Below are positions 25,877-33,534 of a stretch of 40,249 nt of DNA, piece by piece. The translations under genes and the position numbers were made by a program. The number at the start of each line of letters is the position of its first letter. The stretch's first letter is position 1. Source of the DNA: an archaeon. GTDB lineage: Archaea > Nanobdellota > Nanobdellia > SCGC-AAA011-G17 > GW2011-AR20. The stretch covers positions 1 through 40,249 of the forward strand of contig NZCT01000023.1 of NCBI GenBank assembly GCA_002688355.1, given 5' to 3'. The notes beneath the pieces are model-generated. The model did not search any database, was not told the DNA's origin, and was given only the letters and a program-made list of their open reading frames with translations.

Positions 25877-25879
25877 TAA
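24971..25879 (+). CDS. Free-standing LAGLIDADG homing endonuclease with NUMOD-like N-terminus
   Basis: A 302-residue protein with two LAGLIDADG helices, AYIIGILLGDG (108-118) and FICGFYEAEG (204-213), so one chain can form the monomeric endonuclease with both acidic residues present. The first 80 residues have three short basic repeats with W-x-K-G-K-K or F-K-K-G-Q/H cores, resembling NUMOD3 DNA-binding modules usually seen with GIY-YIG nucleases. It is not inside an intein or an obvious intron. Its last codons (TGG AGG TAA) contain the Shine-Dalgarno of the next gene, whose ATG is 5 bp beyond the stop. Confidence 0.85.
   Translation: MKIIEKRDRFGKFVKGIVPWNKGKKEPYSAETLKRMSGAKKGKCPNTGYEFKKGHIPWIKGKKGVTKANITSFKKGQIFSKAIIEKRLKNLRKKVLIKPNLKISQDLAYIIGILLGDGSVFKCSTTYNIVLDITDKNIALKFFNSLKSIGLNPRINERMPTNGIGKLKKYIVIAHSTNFGLWFKNLSIKKLKKSLNKKYLLKSFICGFYEAEGTMYTTKQKYKNKVYKKFHIGMSNTDIKLIQFVKGLTDKLDFKFNLNGPYKNHGLGYPNAKSIYRIETAIKDDVYRFIELIKPVGKNIWR
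25872..25876 (+). promoter_or_regulatory. Shine-Dalgarno site deciding the dehydrogenase start
   Basis: GGAGG lies 8 nt before ATG 25885, inside the last codons of the endonuclease. It favours 25885 over the in-frame TTG at 25870. The stretch 25871-25901 is a near tandem duplication (TGGAGGTAATTTTTA, then TGGAAGTAATTTTTGA). Confidence 0.6.
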
Positions 25880-25884
25880 TTTTT

Positions 25885-26994
25885 ATGGAAGTAATTTTTG
25901 ATGAATTTGGACCTGAAAAAATCTTAGAAGTCTACAATCCAAAAGTTGGAATGCATGGTTTTGTTTGTGTAGATTCAAGTGCATTGGGTGTTGCAAAAGG
26001 TGGAATTAGAATGACACCAACAGTTTCTATTGAAGAAGTTGCTAAATTAGCAAGAACTATGACATGGAAGAACAGCATGGCCTCGATTCCTTTTGGTGGA
26101 GGAAAAGCAGGAATAATAGCAGATGATAGACAAATCTCACCAGAAAAAAAACAAGAAATAGTACAAGCTTTTGCTGAAGAAATAAAAGCAATCTGTCCTT
26201 CTTTTTACATTGCAGGTCCAGATATGAACATGGCAGAAGGAGAAATGGAAACATTTGCAAAGGCTAATGGAAGTAGAAAATCTGTAACAGGAAAACCAAA
26301 ATCTTTAGGTGGTTTACCACATGAACTTGGCTCAACTGGGTTTGGAGTTTCTCACGCTACTATAGTTGCAGCAAAATACAAAAAATTAAAAATTAAAAAT
26401 TCTTCTTTCACAATAGAAGGTTTTGGAAACGTAGGCTGGTTTGTAGCTAAATTTCTAACAATGCAAGGAGCAAAACTAGTTGGTGTTTCAGATTCAAAAG
26501 GTTCTATTTACAATAAAGATGGATTAATCTTTGAGAAACTTTGTAATATAAAAGAAAAAACAGGTTCAATAATAAATTACACAGATGCAGAACAACACCC
26601 TTCAACAGACATAATAAAACTAAAAACAGATATCCTAGTAACTGCAGCAATTCCTGACTTAATAAAAGCAGGAGATGTAAATGAAGTCAATGCAAAAATT
26701 ATAGTAGAGGGTTCAAATATTCCAATGACATCAGATATAGAAGAAGTATTCCATAAAAAAGATGTTTTAGTTATCCCAGATTTCGTAGCTAACGCAGGTG
26801 GTGTTATCTCATCTTACGTAGAAACTATTAATGGCACACCAGAAAAAATGTTTAAAATAGTTGAACAAAAGATCCTAAAAAACACTGAAGAAATGTTAAA
26901 AACATCTTACAAGAAAAAAATAATGCCTAGAACTGCAGCATTAGAAATTGCTCAAGAAAGAGTTAGAAAAGTTTGTAAGGTCTGTAAGATTTAA
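25885..26994 (+). CDS. Glu/Leu/Phe/Val dehydrogenase family enzyme
   Basis: An NAD(P)-dependent amino-acid dehydrogenase, probably glutamate or leucine. The catalytic core shows KGGIRMTP, IPFGGGKAGI with the active-site lysine, IAGPDMNM with the catalytic aspartate, and a Rossmann motif GFGNVGWFVA followed by VIPDFVANAGGVISSY. From the ATG at 25885 it has 369 residues, nearer leucine/phenylalanine dehydrogenase (about 350-370) than classical glutamate dehydrogenase (about 420). Substrate specificity is not assigned. It is translationally coupled to the upstream endonuclease gene. Confidence 0.88.
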   Translation: MEVIFDEFGPEKILEVYNPKVGMHGFVCVDSSALGVAKGGIRMTPTVSIEEVAKLARTMTWKNSMASIPFGGGKAGIIADDRQISPEKKQEIVQAFAEEIKAICPSFYIAGPDMNMAEGEMETFAKANGSRKSVTGKPKSLGGLPHELGSTGFGVSHATIVAAKYKKLKIKNSSFTIEGFGNVGWFVAKFLTMQGAKLVGVSDSKGSIYNKDGLIFEKLCNIKEKTGSIINYTDAEQHPSTDIIKLKTDILVTAAIPDLIKAGDVNEVNAKIIVEGSNIPMTSDIEEVFHKKDVLVIPDFVANAGGVISSYVETINGTPEKMFKIVEQKILKNTEEMLKTSYKKKIMPRTAALEIAQERVRKVCKVCKI

Positions 26995-26996
26995 AT

Positions 26997-27269
26997 TTAT
27001 TTTTCTTGTTTTTCTATTAATTCATCTATAATTAATTCAATAGAATGTGGATCAAATCTAATATTTTTAGTATCTAACAAATATTGACGTACAATAACCC
27101 CAGAGTAGTCTTCCACATGGCCTTGTGGATCAATCTTTATACCTTGTTCTTTGCATTGAGATTTGTGTTCTAAAACTCCCATAACTTTATCTCTAAAGTC
27201 AGAATTAGTTCTGTATGTATTTAGTGCTTTTGATACAGTCCCTTCATTAACATAATCTGTAATTACCAT
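26997..27269 (-). CDS. Hypothetical protein (90 aa)
   Basis: Not recognised. Ninety residues, mostly helical, with DPHSIELIIDELIEKQEK at the C-terminus and GVIVRQYLLDTKNI before it. A TATA-like TTTATAAATATA lies about 20-25 bp ahead of the ATG, inside the 3' end of rtcB, so it can be transcribed independently. It converges with the dehydrogenase gene, 2 bp apart. Confidence 0.55.
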   Translation of the reverse strand: MVITDYVNEGTVSKALNTYRTNSDFRDKVMGVLEHKSQCKEQGIKIDPQGHVEDYSGVIVRQYLLDTKNIRFDPHSIELIIDELIEKQEK

Positions 27270-27291
27270 AATAACACATAGAAAAATATAT

Positions 27292-28857
27292 TTATAAATT
27301 TATTGAAAATCTAATAGTAAAAAATATGACAAACATGATTACAAAAATTAATAAAAAATACAAATTATATTTTAAGTTAGAAGCTCCCTTGACATTACCA
27401 ATTGGAATTAATTTAACAGTTTTCTTAGAAATTCCAGCTTTATCCACTGAATCAATTACTTCATCAACATCTTTATACGCTCCACCAAATTCTTCAGCTA
27501 ATCCTGGAAATGAAATAGCTTTAACATAAATTCCTCTTTTCTCCATATCTTGTTGTAATTTATCTCCTCGAACCATTTTTTTAGCTTTAGTTCTAGACAT
27601 AGTTCTTCCAGATCCATGACATGTACTACAAAAAGTTTCTTTTGAATTTTCACTTCCAGTTAACAAATAAGAACCTGTCTCCATAGACCCTCCAATTATA
27701 ACAGGGCTTCCACTTTCTCTATACAAAGGAGGAATTTCTTCTCTTCCAGGATAATAAGAACCTGTAGCTCCTTTTCTATGCACAATTAATTTTTTCATTT
27801 TACCATCAACTTCATGTTTTTCTAAACTTGCACGATTATGAGAAACATCAAAAACCTGTTTCATCTCAAGTTCCTCTGGAGATTTATTAAATATTGAAGA
27901 AAATGTTTCCCTTAACCTATGTACAATAACTTGTCTATTTGCAAAGCTCATATTGACACCACAAGCCATTGCTTTGTAATAATCTTGACCTTCATCACTA
28001 TTAAAAGGAGCGCATGCTAACTCTCTATCTGGAATTTTAATATTATACTTTGGTCCCATTACTTTCAAAAACTGCTGTAAATAATCTGTTGCAACCTGAT
28101 GTCCAAAACCTCTAGAACCACAATGAAACATAATTACAATTTGATCTTCAAATATTCCATATTTTTTTGCTAGTTCTTCATCAAAAATATTACCTCTCTT
28201 AACATGTTGAATTTCTAAATAATGATTTCCAGAACCTAAAGTTCCAATTTGATTAAATCCTCTTTGTATTGATCTTTCTGAAATTTTAGAATTGTCAGCC
28301 CAATCAGCTCTTCCATCTAATTCAGTTTTTTCTAAATCTTCTTCCCAGCCATATCCTTCTTTTACACACCATTTAGATCCTTCTTCCACAACTTCTTTAA
28401 ACTGATTTTGATTTATTTTTAAGAATCCTTTTGAACCTACACCAGCTGGAACTTTCTTAAATAACTCATCCACTAAAGTTTTAATTTTAGGTTTAACATC
28501 TTTTAAAGTTAAATTTGTAGTAATTAAACGCATTCCACAGTTTATATCAAAACCAATTCCCCCAGGACTTATTACACCCCCATCTTCAACATCAAAAGCA
28601 GAAACTCCACCTATAGGATAACCATATCCATAATGTCCATCAGGCATACACATAGCATACTTTACAATTCCAGGCAATGTAGCAACATTAGTTATTTGGT
28701 CAAAAACTCCATAATCCATATCGTTTAAAATTTTCTTATTTGCATAAATTCTTGCTGGAACTCTCATCTCTTTCTTAAATGATTTTGGTACTTCCCAAAC
28801 TAAACCTTGCTTATCTACTTGTTTTATACTCTTTGGAGGTCCAGTTCTTTGTTCCAT
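27292..28857 (-). CDS. rtcB: RtcB RNA-splicing ligase with hydrophobic C-terminal tail
   Basis: Joins tRNA exon halves after intron removal, using GTP and Mn2+. The metal-binding Cys lies in GGIGFDINCGMR, and MPDGHYGYGYPIGG and FHCGSRGFGHQ are conserved. TCHGSGRTMSR contains the histidine that is guanylylated in characterised RtcB. The start is placed at the second ATG (28857), because the TATA-like TTATAAAT at 28881-28888 implies a leaderless start there. The normal end (LIPIGNVKG) is followed by 30 extra residues containing a membrane-like stretch (YFLLIFVIMFVIFFTI). Archease is encoded on the other side of the promoter region. Confidence 0.95.
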   Translation of the reverse strand: MEQRTGPPKSIKQVDKQGLVWEVPKSFKKEMRVPARIYANKKILNDMDYGVFDQITNVATLPGIVKYAMCMPDGHYGYGYPIGGVSAFDVEDGGVISPGGIGFDINCGMRLITTNLTLKDVKPKIKTLVDELFKKVPAGVGSKGFLKINQNQFKEVVEEGSKWCVKEGYGWEEDLEKTELDGRADWADNSKISERSIQRGFNQIGTLGSGNHYLEIQHVKRGNIFDEELAKKYGIFEDQIVIMFHCGSRGFGHQVATDYLQQFLKVMGPKYNIKIPDRELACAPFNSDEGQDYYKAMACGVNMSFANRQVIVHRLRETFSSIFNKSPEELEMKQVFDVSHNRASLEKHEVDGKMKKLIVHRKGATGSYYPGREEIPPLYRESGSPVIIGGSMETGSYLLTGSENSKETFCSTCHGSGRTMSRTKAKKMVRGDKLQQDMEKRGIYVKAISFPGLAEEFGGAYKDVDEVIDSVDKAGISKKTVKLIPIGNVKGASNLKYNLYFLLIFVIMFVIFFTIRFSINL

Positions 28858-28938
28858 TATACATTTCAATAAACTACACTATTTATAAGATTTTTTCTAA
28901 TTCGTATAATTTTTAAACTATATTATTCTAAAATTTAT

Positions 28939-29817
28939 ATGAAAAAAACTCCAACATTAATAATAACAGGATACTTAGGATCTGGAAAAACAACATTACT
29001 AAAGCATATTCTAAAAAATTCTAAAAAGAAAATTGCAATTATAATGAATGAATTTGGCGAAATATCAATAGACTCTAAGATTGTAAAAGGTAAAAACATT
29101 AACATGACAGAACTAATGAATGGTTGTGTATGTTGTTCCTTAACTGGAGAGTTTGAAGAGGCTATAAAAGAAGTAATAAACAAAATAAAACCAGAATTAA
29201 TAATTGTAGAAACAACAGGAATAGCTGAACCAGATGCCTTAATAGTAGACGTAGAAAAAAACCTAAAAGAAATTTACCTAGATTCTGTTATTACAATAGT
29301 TGATGTAGATTCTATAATTGAATTTCCGCAAATAAGTAGAACAACGATATTACAAATAGAAATGGCAGATATTATTTTACTAAATAAAGTAGATCTTATA
29401 ACAAAAAAACAATTAACTTTAGTTAAAACAAAGATTACTAAAATAAATAATAAAGCTTCTCAAATTGAATGTTTAAATTGTGATGTTGATATCAATTTAT
29501 TATTCTCTTTACATGAAAAGCACTGGATCAATTTAAAGAAAAATAAACAACATACAAAAATAGAAACTTTTACATTTGAAAAAGATATTAAATTTAATAA
29601 ATCTAAATTAGAAAAAATAATAAAAACACTACCAAAAGAAATATACAGATTAAAAGGTTTTGTAAATTTTAAAAACGGAACTTTCTTATTAAATTACGTT
29701 TCCTCAAGATTTAATTTAGAAAAATCTAATAAAGAGAAAACACAATTAGTTTTCATTGGAGAAAATATTAAAAAATATCAAAGTGAAATGGAGAAAGAAT
29801 TAGAAAAATCAAAATGA
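28939..29817 (+). CDS. COG0523 (CobW/ZNG1-like) metal-chaperone GTPase
   Basis: A G3E-family GTPase that delivers metal to client proteins. Walker A is GYLGSGKT (11-18), the metal-binding motif CxCC is Cys63-Val-Cys65-Cys66 in NGCVCCS, and the specificity motif is NKVDL. The C-terminal domain is present but short, total 292 residues. It lies divergent from rtcB and its stop overlaps the archease start by 4 bp (ATGA). The client is unknown; RtcB, a Mn-dependent enzyme, is a tempting but unproven neighbour. Confidence 0.9.
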   Translation: MKKTPTLIITGYLGSGKTTLLKHILKNSKKKIAIIMNEFGEISIDSKIVKGKNINMTELMNGCVCCSLTGEFEEAIKEVINKIKPELIIVETTGIAEPDALIVDVEKNLKEIYLDSVITIVDVDSIIEFPQISRTTILQIEMADIILLNKVDLITKKQLTLVKTKITKINNKASQIECLNCDVDINLLFSLHEKHWINLKKNKQHTKIETFTFEKDIKFNKSKLEKIIKTLPKEIYRLKGFVNFKNGTFLLNYVSSRFNLEKSNKEKTQLVFIGENIKKYQSEMEKELEKSK

Positions 29818-30233
29818 CATATAAATTCATAGAACATACAGCAGATGTTGCTTTTGAAATAAAAGATAAAACTCTAGACGAATTATTCGAATCAGCAGCG
29901 TTAGCAACAGAACAAACAATGATCAAAGATCTAAAAACAATTAAAACTACAACAACTAAAAAAATAAAACTAAAAGCAGATGATCTAGAAGAATTATTAT
30001 TCAATTTCCTACAAGAACTAATTTTCTTAAAGGATGCTAAATTATTACTATTTTCAAAATTTAAAATAAAGATAGATCAAGATAATAACTCTTTAACAGC
30101 AGAATTAAAAGGAGAAAAATTAAATCCTAAAAAACATGAGTTATTAGTAGATGTAAAAGCTATTACGTATCACAAGTTCAAATTAGAAAAGGTTAAAAAT
30201 TCTTGGGAATCATTTATTATATTGGATGTTTAA
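29814..30233 (+). CDS. Archease, activator of RtcB
   Basis: Promotes guanylylation and multiple turnover of the RtcB ligase. The 139-residue protein begins with YKFIEHTADVAFEIK, containing the conserved His-Thr-Ala-Asp, and ends with the family's basic strand ITYHKFKLEKV and FIILDV with its terminal Asp. It shares a 4-bp overlap with the COG0523 gene and lies about 1 kb from rtcB in divergent orientation, consistent with joint function in tRNA splicing. Confidence 0.93.
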   Translation: MTYKFIEHTADVAFEIKDKTLDELFESAALATEQTMIKDLKTIKTTTTKKIKLKADDLEELLFNFLQELIFLKDAKLLLFSKFKIKIDQDNNSLTAELKGEKLNPKKHELLVDVKAITYHKFKLEKVKNSWESFIILDV

Positions 30234-30234
30234 A

Positions 30235-30579
30235 ATGTCACTATTTGAAGAATCTAAAAAAGATGAAAATATAGAAGAAATTGAAGGTCATTATGATGAG
30301 ATGAAAGACTGGAAATATGATCCTAAAGGGTATTTTCTCATTCGCGTTAACAAAAAAACAAAAGAAATTGAAGCAGCTCATTGTAAACAAAACAACGTAG
30401 TAGAAAAAATAATCAAAGGTAAAAAACCTCAAGATGTTTACTTTACTATAACAGAATTAGAATTAGTCTCAAGACCAGATCATGCTGCTTACTTAGGCAA
30501 GGAACTAGAAAAAGCATACTTATCTATAAAATATGATTTAGATTACGTACAAGACAAAGAATTAAAGATAAAAAATTAG
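30235..30579 (+). CDS. DUF4346-like protein
   Basis: A 114-residue conserved protein from the ATG at 30235 (another ATG at 30226 overlaps the archease end). The core YDPKGYFLIRVNKKTKEIE, then SRPDHAAYLGKELEKAYLS and DLDYVQD resemble the DUF4346 family of archaea and cyanobacteria, which has no established function. It follows archease by 1 bp and is surely co-transcribed with it. The family name is from memory of its motif. Confidence 0.65.
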   Translation: MSLFEESKKDENIEEIEGHYDEMKDWKYDPKGYFLIRVNKKTKEIEAAHCKQNNVVEKIIKGKKPQDVYFTITELELVSRPDHAAYLGKELEKAYLSIKYDLDYVQDKELKIKN

Positions 30580-31469
30580 TCGAAACCAATCAGTAAAGTA
30601 GCTTCGTCTTTTAATTTTAAATTAAACTTTTCAACTAAATAATCATGAATTTTCTTATTGGGGGAAGAACTTACCACATTCTCTTCATTAACTTCTGGAA
30701 ATGGAATTCCTGGAAATAAAATATTTTTTTTACCTTTTACAACGATTTTTCCTTTAGGATTTCTAAAATGGGAATTATGAGTTAACACAATTGTATATCT
30801 CCTTTTCAAACATTCTAAAACTCCTCTATTATTCTTATCTTCTTTTTTAAAAATATATTTTTTAACCTCTTTATCTAATAAATAAATATTATCTAAACCC
30901 TTAACATTTTTCAAGTGAGAAATAACTTTTTTTATCTTATCTAAAGCTTTTAAATTTAATTTACCTAAAATATCTTTAAAAACATCTTTTCTAGTTTGAT
31001 AGCCATTAACAACAATTAATTTATCTAATTTCTTATAATATTCTATAATTGATTTTATATTATCTTCATATGTCTTTACTCTCTTGTTAATGATATCTTC
31101 ACTTCTATCATCAGCTCTATTTTGAGTTCTTCCTCTAATTTTTAATCTTTTTATTATTTCATCTTTACTTAAAGTAATTAAAATAACAAAATCAGGGTCT
31201 TTACAATATGAAAGTTTTAACTGTTCCTTAGATCTAGGAGTTCCATCTAAAACTATATTTTTTTTATCTTTAACATATTTTGAAACTATCTCATCAAATA
31301 AATCATCAGGAATTAAATTTCCTTTATCAATATAAGAACTTATCCTTGGATCTGTTTCTTTTCTTAATACTTCTCCAGTTGAAATTACTTCTAAATTAAA
31401 ATAATTAGCTAATCTATCTGCTTGAGTATCTTTACCAGCTCCAGGCGGACCTAAAATTATAATATTCAT
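30576..31469 (-). CDS. Adenylate kinase with unidentified C-terminal region
   Basis: Interconverts adenine nucleotides. The P-loop GPPGAGKDT is at residues 7-15, with DGTPRSKEQL and GRTQNRADDRSED (short LID) following; the kinase ends near residue 180. The start is put at the ATG at 31469, with GAGGT 5 nt upstream, rather than 31499. Residues 190-297 are additional: a basic helical linker, then strands around YTIVLTHNSHF and GKKNILFPGIPFPEV. Adenylate kinases normally stop at about 180-220 residues. The extra region is not recognised and could alter the substrate or bind RNA. Confidence 0.85.
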   Translation of the reverse strand: MNIIILGPPGAGKDTQADRLANYFNLEVISTGEVLRKETDPRISSYIDKGNLIPDDLFDEIVSKYVKDKKNIVLDGTPRSKEQLKLSYCKDPDFVILITLSKDEIIKRLKIRGRTQNRADDRSEDIINKRVKTYEDNIKSIIEYYKKLDKLIVVNGYQTRKDVFKDILGKLNLKALDKIKKVISHLKNVKGLDNIYLLDKEVKKYIFKKEDKNNRGVLECLKRRYTIVLTHNSHFRNPKGKIVVKGKKNILFPGIPFPEVNEENVVSSSPNKKIHDYLVEKFNLKLKDEATLLIGFD

Positions 31470-31518
31470 AATACACCTCTTCAATAAAAAAAGAATCATC
31501 TATTTAATATTTTTGAAA

Positions 31519-31995
31519 TTATCCAAAATAATTATCTGGAACTATCTTTTCTTCTTTTCTCCAAGATTCTTGCATTATATCTACAACATTTTTCATCTCT
31601 TTTTTGTATTTTAATAATTCATTATAAACATTATTAATATATTTAGCATCTTTTTCACTATTAGGTATAATATCTAATCTTAAAGATTCTCTTTCAAATA
31701 TCATTAATTGTCTATATGATTCTAATATTTTTTTCTTAATATCATCATCAAAATATTTAGATTCATGCATGTTAATTATATTAGCTTGAACAGGAAACAA
31801 TAAACCTTCAATAATTCTACAAAAGAAAATAATCTTATCATTCATCTTTCTTCTAATATCCCTTAATAAAAATTCTTTTTTATAATCACTTTCATTTCTA
31901 GAAATTTCAAACTCATCATTTAATTTTTCAAAATTAGGTAGTTTAGCTTTTAATTGTGAATATTCTTCTTTTAATTTAAATTTATCTTTTTCCAT
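31519..31995 (-). CDS. Hypothetical helical protein
   Basis: Not recognised. A mostly helical 158-residue protein from the ATG at 31995 (an upstream ATG at 32016 is possible). An N-terminal coiled-coil-like segment (KDKFKLKEEYSQLKAKL) is followed by LLRDIRRKMNDKIIFFCRIIE, then a long helical C-terminal half with charged residues. There is no membrane span. It lies just upstream of the adenylate kinase on the same strand and may share its transcript. Confidence 0.55.
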   Translation of the reverse strand: MEKDKFKLKEEYSQLKAKLPNFEKLNDEFEISRNESDYKKEFLLRDIRRKMNDKIIFFCRIIEGLLFPVQANIINMHESKYFDDDIKKKILESYRQLMIFERESLRLDIIPNSEKDAKYINNVYNELLKYKKEMKNVVDIMQESWRKEEKIVPDNYFG

Positions 31996-32082
31996 TTTTA
32001 CTTTAAATCTATACAAAATATATAAATCTTCTTAAATTTAAATAACAATAATATTTTTAAACACATAACCTAAACTATAATT

Positions 32083-33108
32083 ATGAATTTTAAAAAATTC
32101 TCTCTAATTATCTTCATTTCACTACTTTTGCCGCTTTCTGCAGATGCATTAAAAGTAAATAATATAGAATGTAATAATGATGGTTCCTTAGAATTTAAGA
32201 TAGAAGGAGAGTTTGATGATAAAATATACACAAAAGATATAGGTGTTATCGTTGAAGACCATGAAGATAATGGTTCATGGGACAGTATTAGTATACAAAA
32301 ATCATACAGTGATTCTCAAAGATATGCAACATTCGCCATACCAGAAGCATCTTTAAATGAAAATAAAATTTATAAAGTTTCTTTAAATTACACAGAGGAT
32401 GGTCAAGATAAGAAAAAGGAATTCAACGCAGAATGTCCAGGTTTATTGTTTAGTTGTAATTTACTAAATATAGATATCACCAAATGTTCAACACAAGATA
32501 GAAAATTTACAGCTGAGTTCAGCGCCAAAGGATTAAAACAATCAAAGTTATCTGGAGGTTTTAATGTAGATGTAAGTAAAGTTCTAGATTTTTTTATAAA
32601 CACAGACGAACCTTTTAAATCCAGAAAGAACATTTCATATAAATCTGGACCCCTACCAACTGAAGTGGATTTTAAACATTTAGGTAATGATAATTATATT
32701 CTTAGTTTCGATTTTGGTTCAGATAATTATGTTAAAAACATAAGAGTTGATTATGATCCTCAAAGTAAATATCCTGCAACCCTTGCAAATTCTTGTAAAG
32801 AAAAAGATTACCCAAATATTAACCTATCAGATTACACAACTTGTTTTATTTCCCAAGGAGAAACTACAACAACCTTAAACGAAAATAATGTAACTGAAGA
32901 AGAAATAGTGGAAACTACAACTACCATCATAACTACCACTACAACTATTGAAAAGATACAGAATAATCCCATTACAGAAAATGTAGTAGATGAACAACTA
33001 AAATACAATGGTATTATTTTAGGTTTTGTTATTGTTGTAATTCTTTTATTGATTTCTATTATAATAAATTTATATTTTATTAATAAAAAATTAAGAGAAA
33101 AACTCTAA
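32083..33108 (+). CDS. Secreted, C-terminally anchored surface protein
   Basis: A 341-residue exported protein. Residues 1-23 form a signal peptide (IIFISLLLPLSADA). Beta-rich extracellular domains follow, with cysteines at CNNDG, CPGLLFSC, KCSTQ, SCKEK and TTCF. A threonine-rich linker (ETTTTIITTTTTIE) looks like an O-glycosylated stalk. The C-terminus is a membrane span (GIILGFVIVVILLLISIIINLYF) with a short basic tail. This is the layout of archaeal S-layer-associated proteins. No domain family is recognised. The stop codon directly abuts the tRNA-Thr 3' end. Confidence 0.8.
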   Translation: MNFKKFSLIIFISLLLPLSADALKVNNIECNNDGSLEFKIEGEFDDKIYTKDIGVIVEDHEDNGSWDSISIQKSYSDSQRYATFAIPEASLNENKIYKVSLNYTEDGQDKKKEFNAECPGLLFSCNLLNIDITKCSTQDRKFTAEFSAKGLKQSKLSGGFNVDVSKVLDFFINTDEPFKSRKNISYKSGPLPTEVDFKHLGNDNYILSFDFGSDNYVKNIRVDYDPQSKYPATLANSCKEKDYPNINLSDYTTCFISQGETTTTLNENNVTEEEIVETTTTIITTTTTIEKIQNNPITENVVDEQLKYNGIILGFVIVVILLLISIIINLYFINKKLREKL

Positions 33109-33191
33109 AGCCTTGGCTGAGAATTGAACTCAAGACCTTCACATTTTTGTAAAATACCAATGTGATGCTCTACCTACTAAGCTACCAAGGC
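33109..33191 (-). tRNA. tRNA-Thr(GGT) with a 10-nt intron
   Basis: The acceptor GCCTTGG (33191-33185) pairs with CCAAGGC (33116-33110), with T73, the discriminator of archaeal tRNA-Thr. The D arm is GCTT/GAGC, the anticodon stem TCACA/TGTGA, and the T arm TTGAG/CTCAG with loop TTCAATT. The anticodon loop is 17 nt: TTGGTA, then TTTTACAAAA, then A. Removing 33154-33145, the canonical site after position 37, gives a 7-nt loop with anticodon GGT (33158-33156). The gene is 83 nt, or 73 after removal. The intron is very short for a bulge-helix-bulge substrate. Confidence 0.85.
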
Positions 33192-33206
33192 ATGTAAAAT
33201 TATGAA

Positions 33207-33367
33207 TGCGAGAGACAGGATTTGAACCTGCGTAAGCACTAAGCTACAGGATTTCTCAACATGAAAAATCTGCGCTTAAGTTTGACATAGATTTATAAAA
33301 AACCTAACCTGCCCGTTGACAGTCTGAGATTTAAAAAACCTCAAATTCCAGACTCCGGCACTCTCGC
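33207..33367 (-). tRNA. Probable tRNA-Leu interrupted twice
   Basis: The acceptor GCGAGAG (33367-33361) pairs with CTCTCGC (33214-33208), with A73 at 33207. The T arm is GCAGG/CCTGT with loop TTCAAAT and the extra arm is long (TAGCTTAGTGCTTAC), so this is a type II tRNA; TGCCGGAGTCTGG fits Leu. The D stem CCG/CGG closes only if about 28 nt (33347-33320) is removed from the D loop; AGTCTG and CAGACT pair around it. About 48 nt (33307-33260) interrupts the anticodon arm. The mature length is then about 85 nt. TTGAGAA at 33259-33253 suggests anticodon GAG, but the stem is off by one base in simple joins, so anticodon and splice sites are unsettled. Confidence 0.7.
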
Positions 33368-33405
33368 ATACAAATACTAATGAAGAATTATTTTATAAAA
33401 CTTTC

Positions 33406-33534
33406 TCACCTTTTAAATGCACTTCTAAAGCTCTTAACTATCTTATTAAACACACCAATCTGATATAATATAGCAATTAGTGGAGCTGTAAATACTAATA
33501 ATAACCCAAAAGATTCAATTGTTTCACTAACCAT
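33406..33534 (-). CDS. Membrane microprotein (42 aa), downstream copy of tandem pair
   Basis: A 42-residue protein with one membrane span (FGLLLVFTAPLIAILY) and a basic tail (KIVKSFRSAFKR). It aligns without gaps to the 41-residue protein encoded just upstream: Met1-Val2, Glu4, Phe9-Gly10, Leu13, Phe15, Pro18, Ile20, Ile22-Leu23-Tyr24 are shared, and both tails are basic. Its start overlaps the end of the upstream ORF by 8 bp. The matching proline in mid-membrane and shared length indicate a real duplicated gene. Function unknown. Confidence 0.6.
   Translation of the reverse strand: MVSETIESFGLLLVFTAPLIAILYQIGVFNKIVKSFRSAFKR

Noticed and set aside
25870-25884. TTG at 25870 as start of the dehydrogenase
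   Set aside because: It would give the repeated MEVIFMEVIF and lies inside the endonuclease; GGAGG is correctly placed for ATG 25885.
33207-33367. tRNA-Ser instead of tRNA-Leu
   Set aside because: Discriminator A73 and the TGCCGGAGTCTGG D-arm fit Leu; archaeal Ser tRNAs carry G73.
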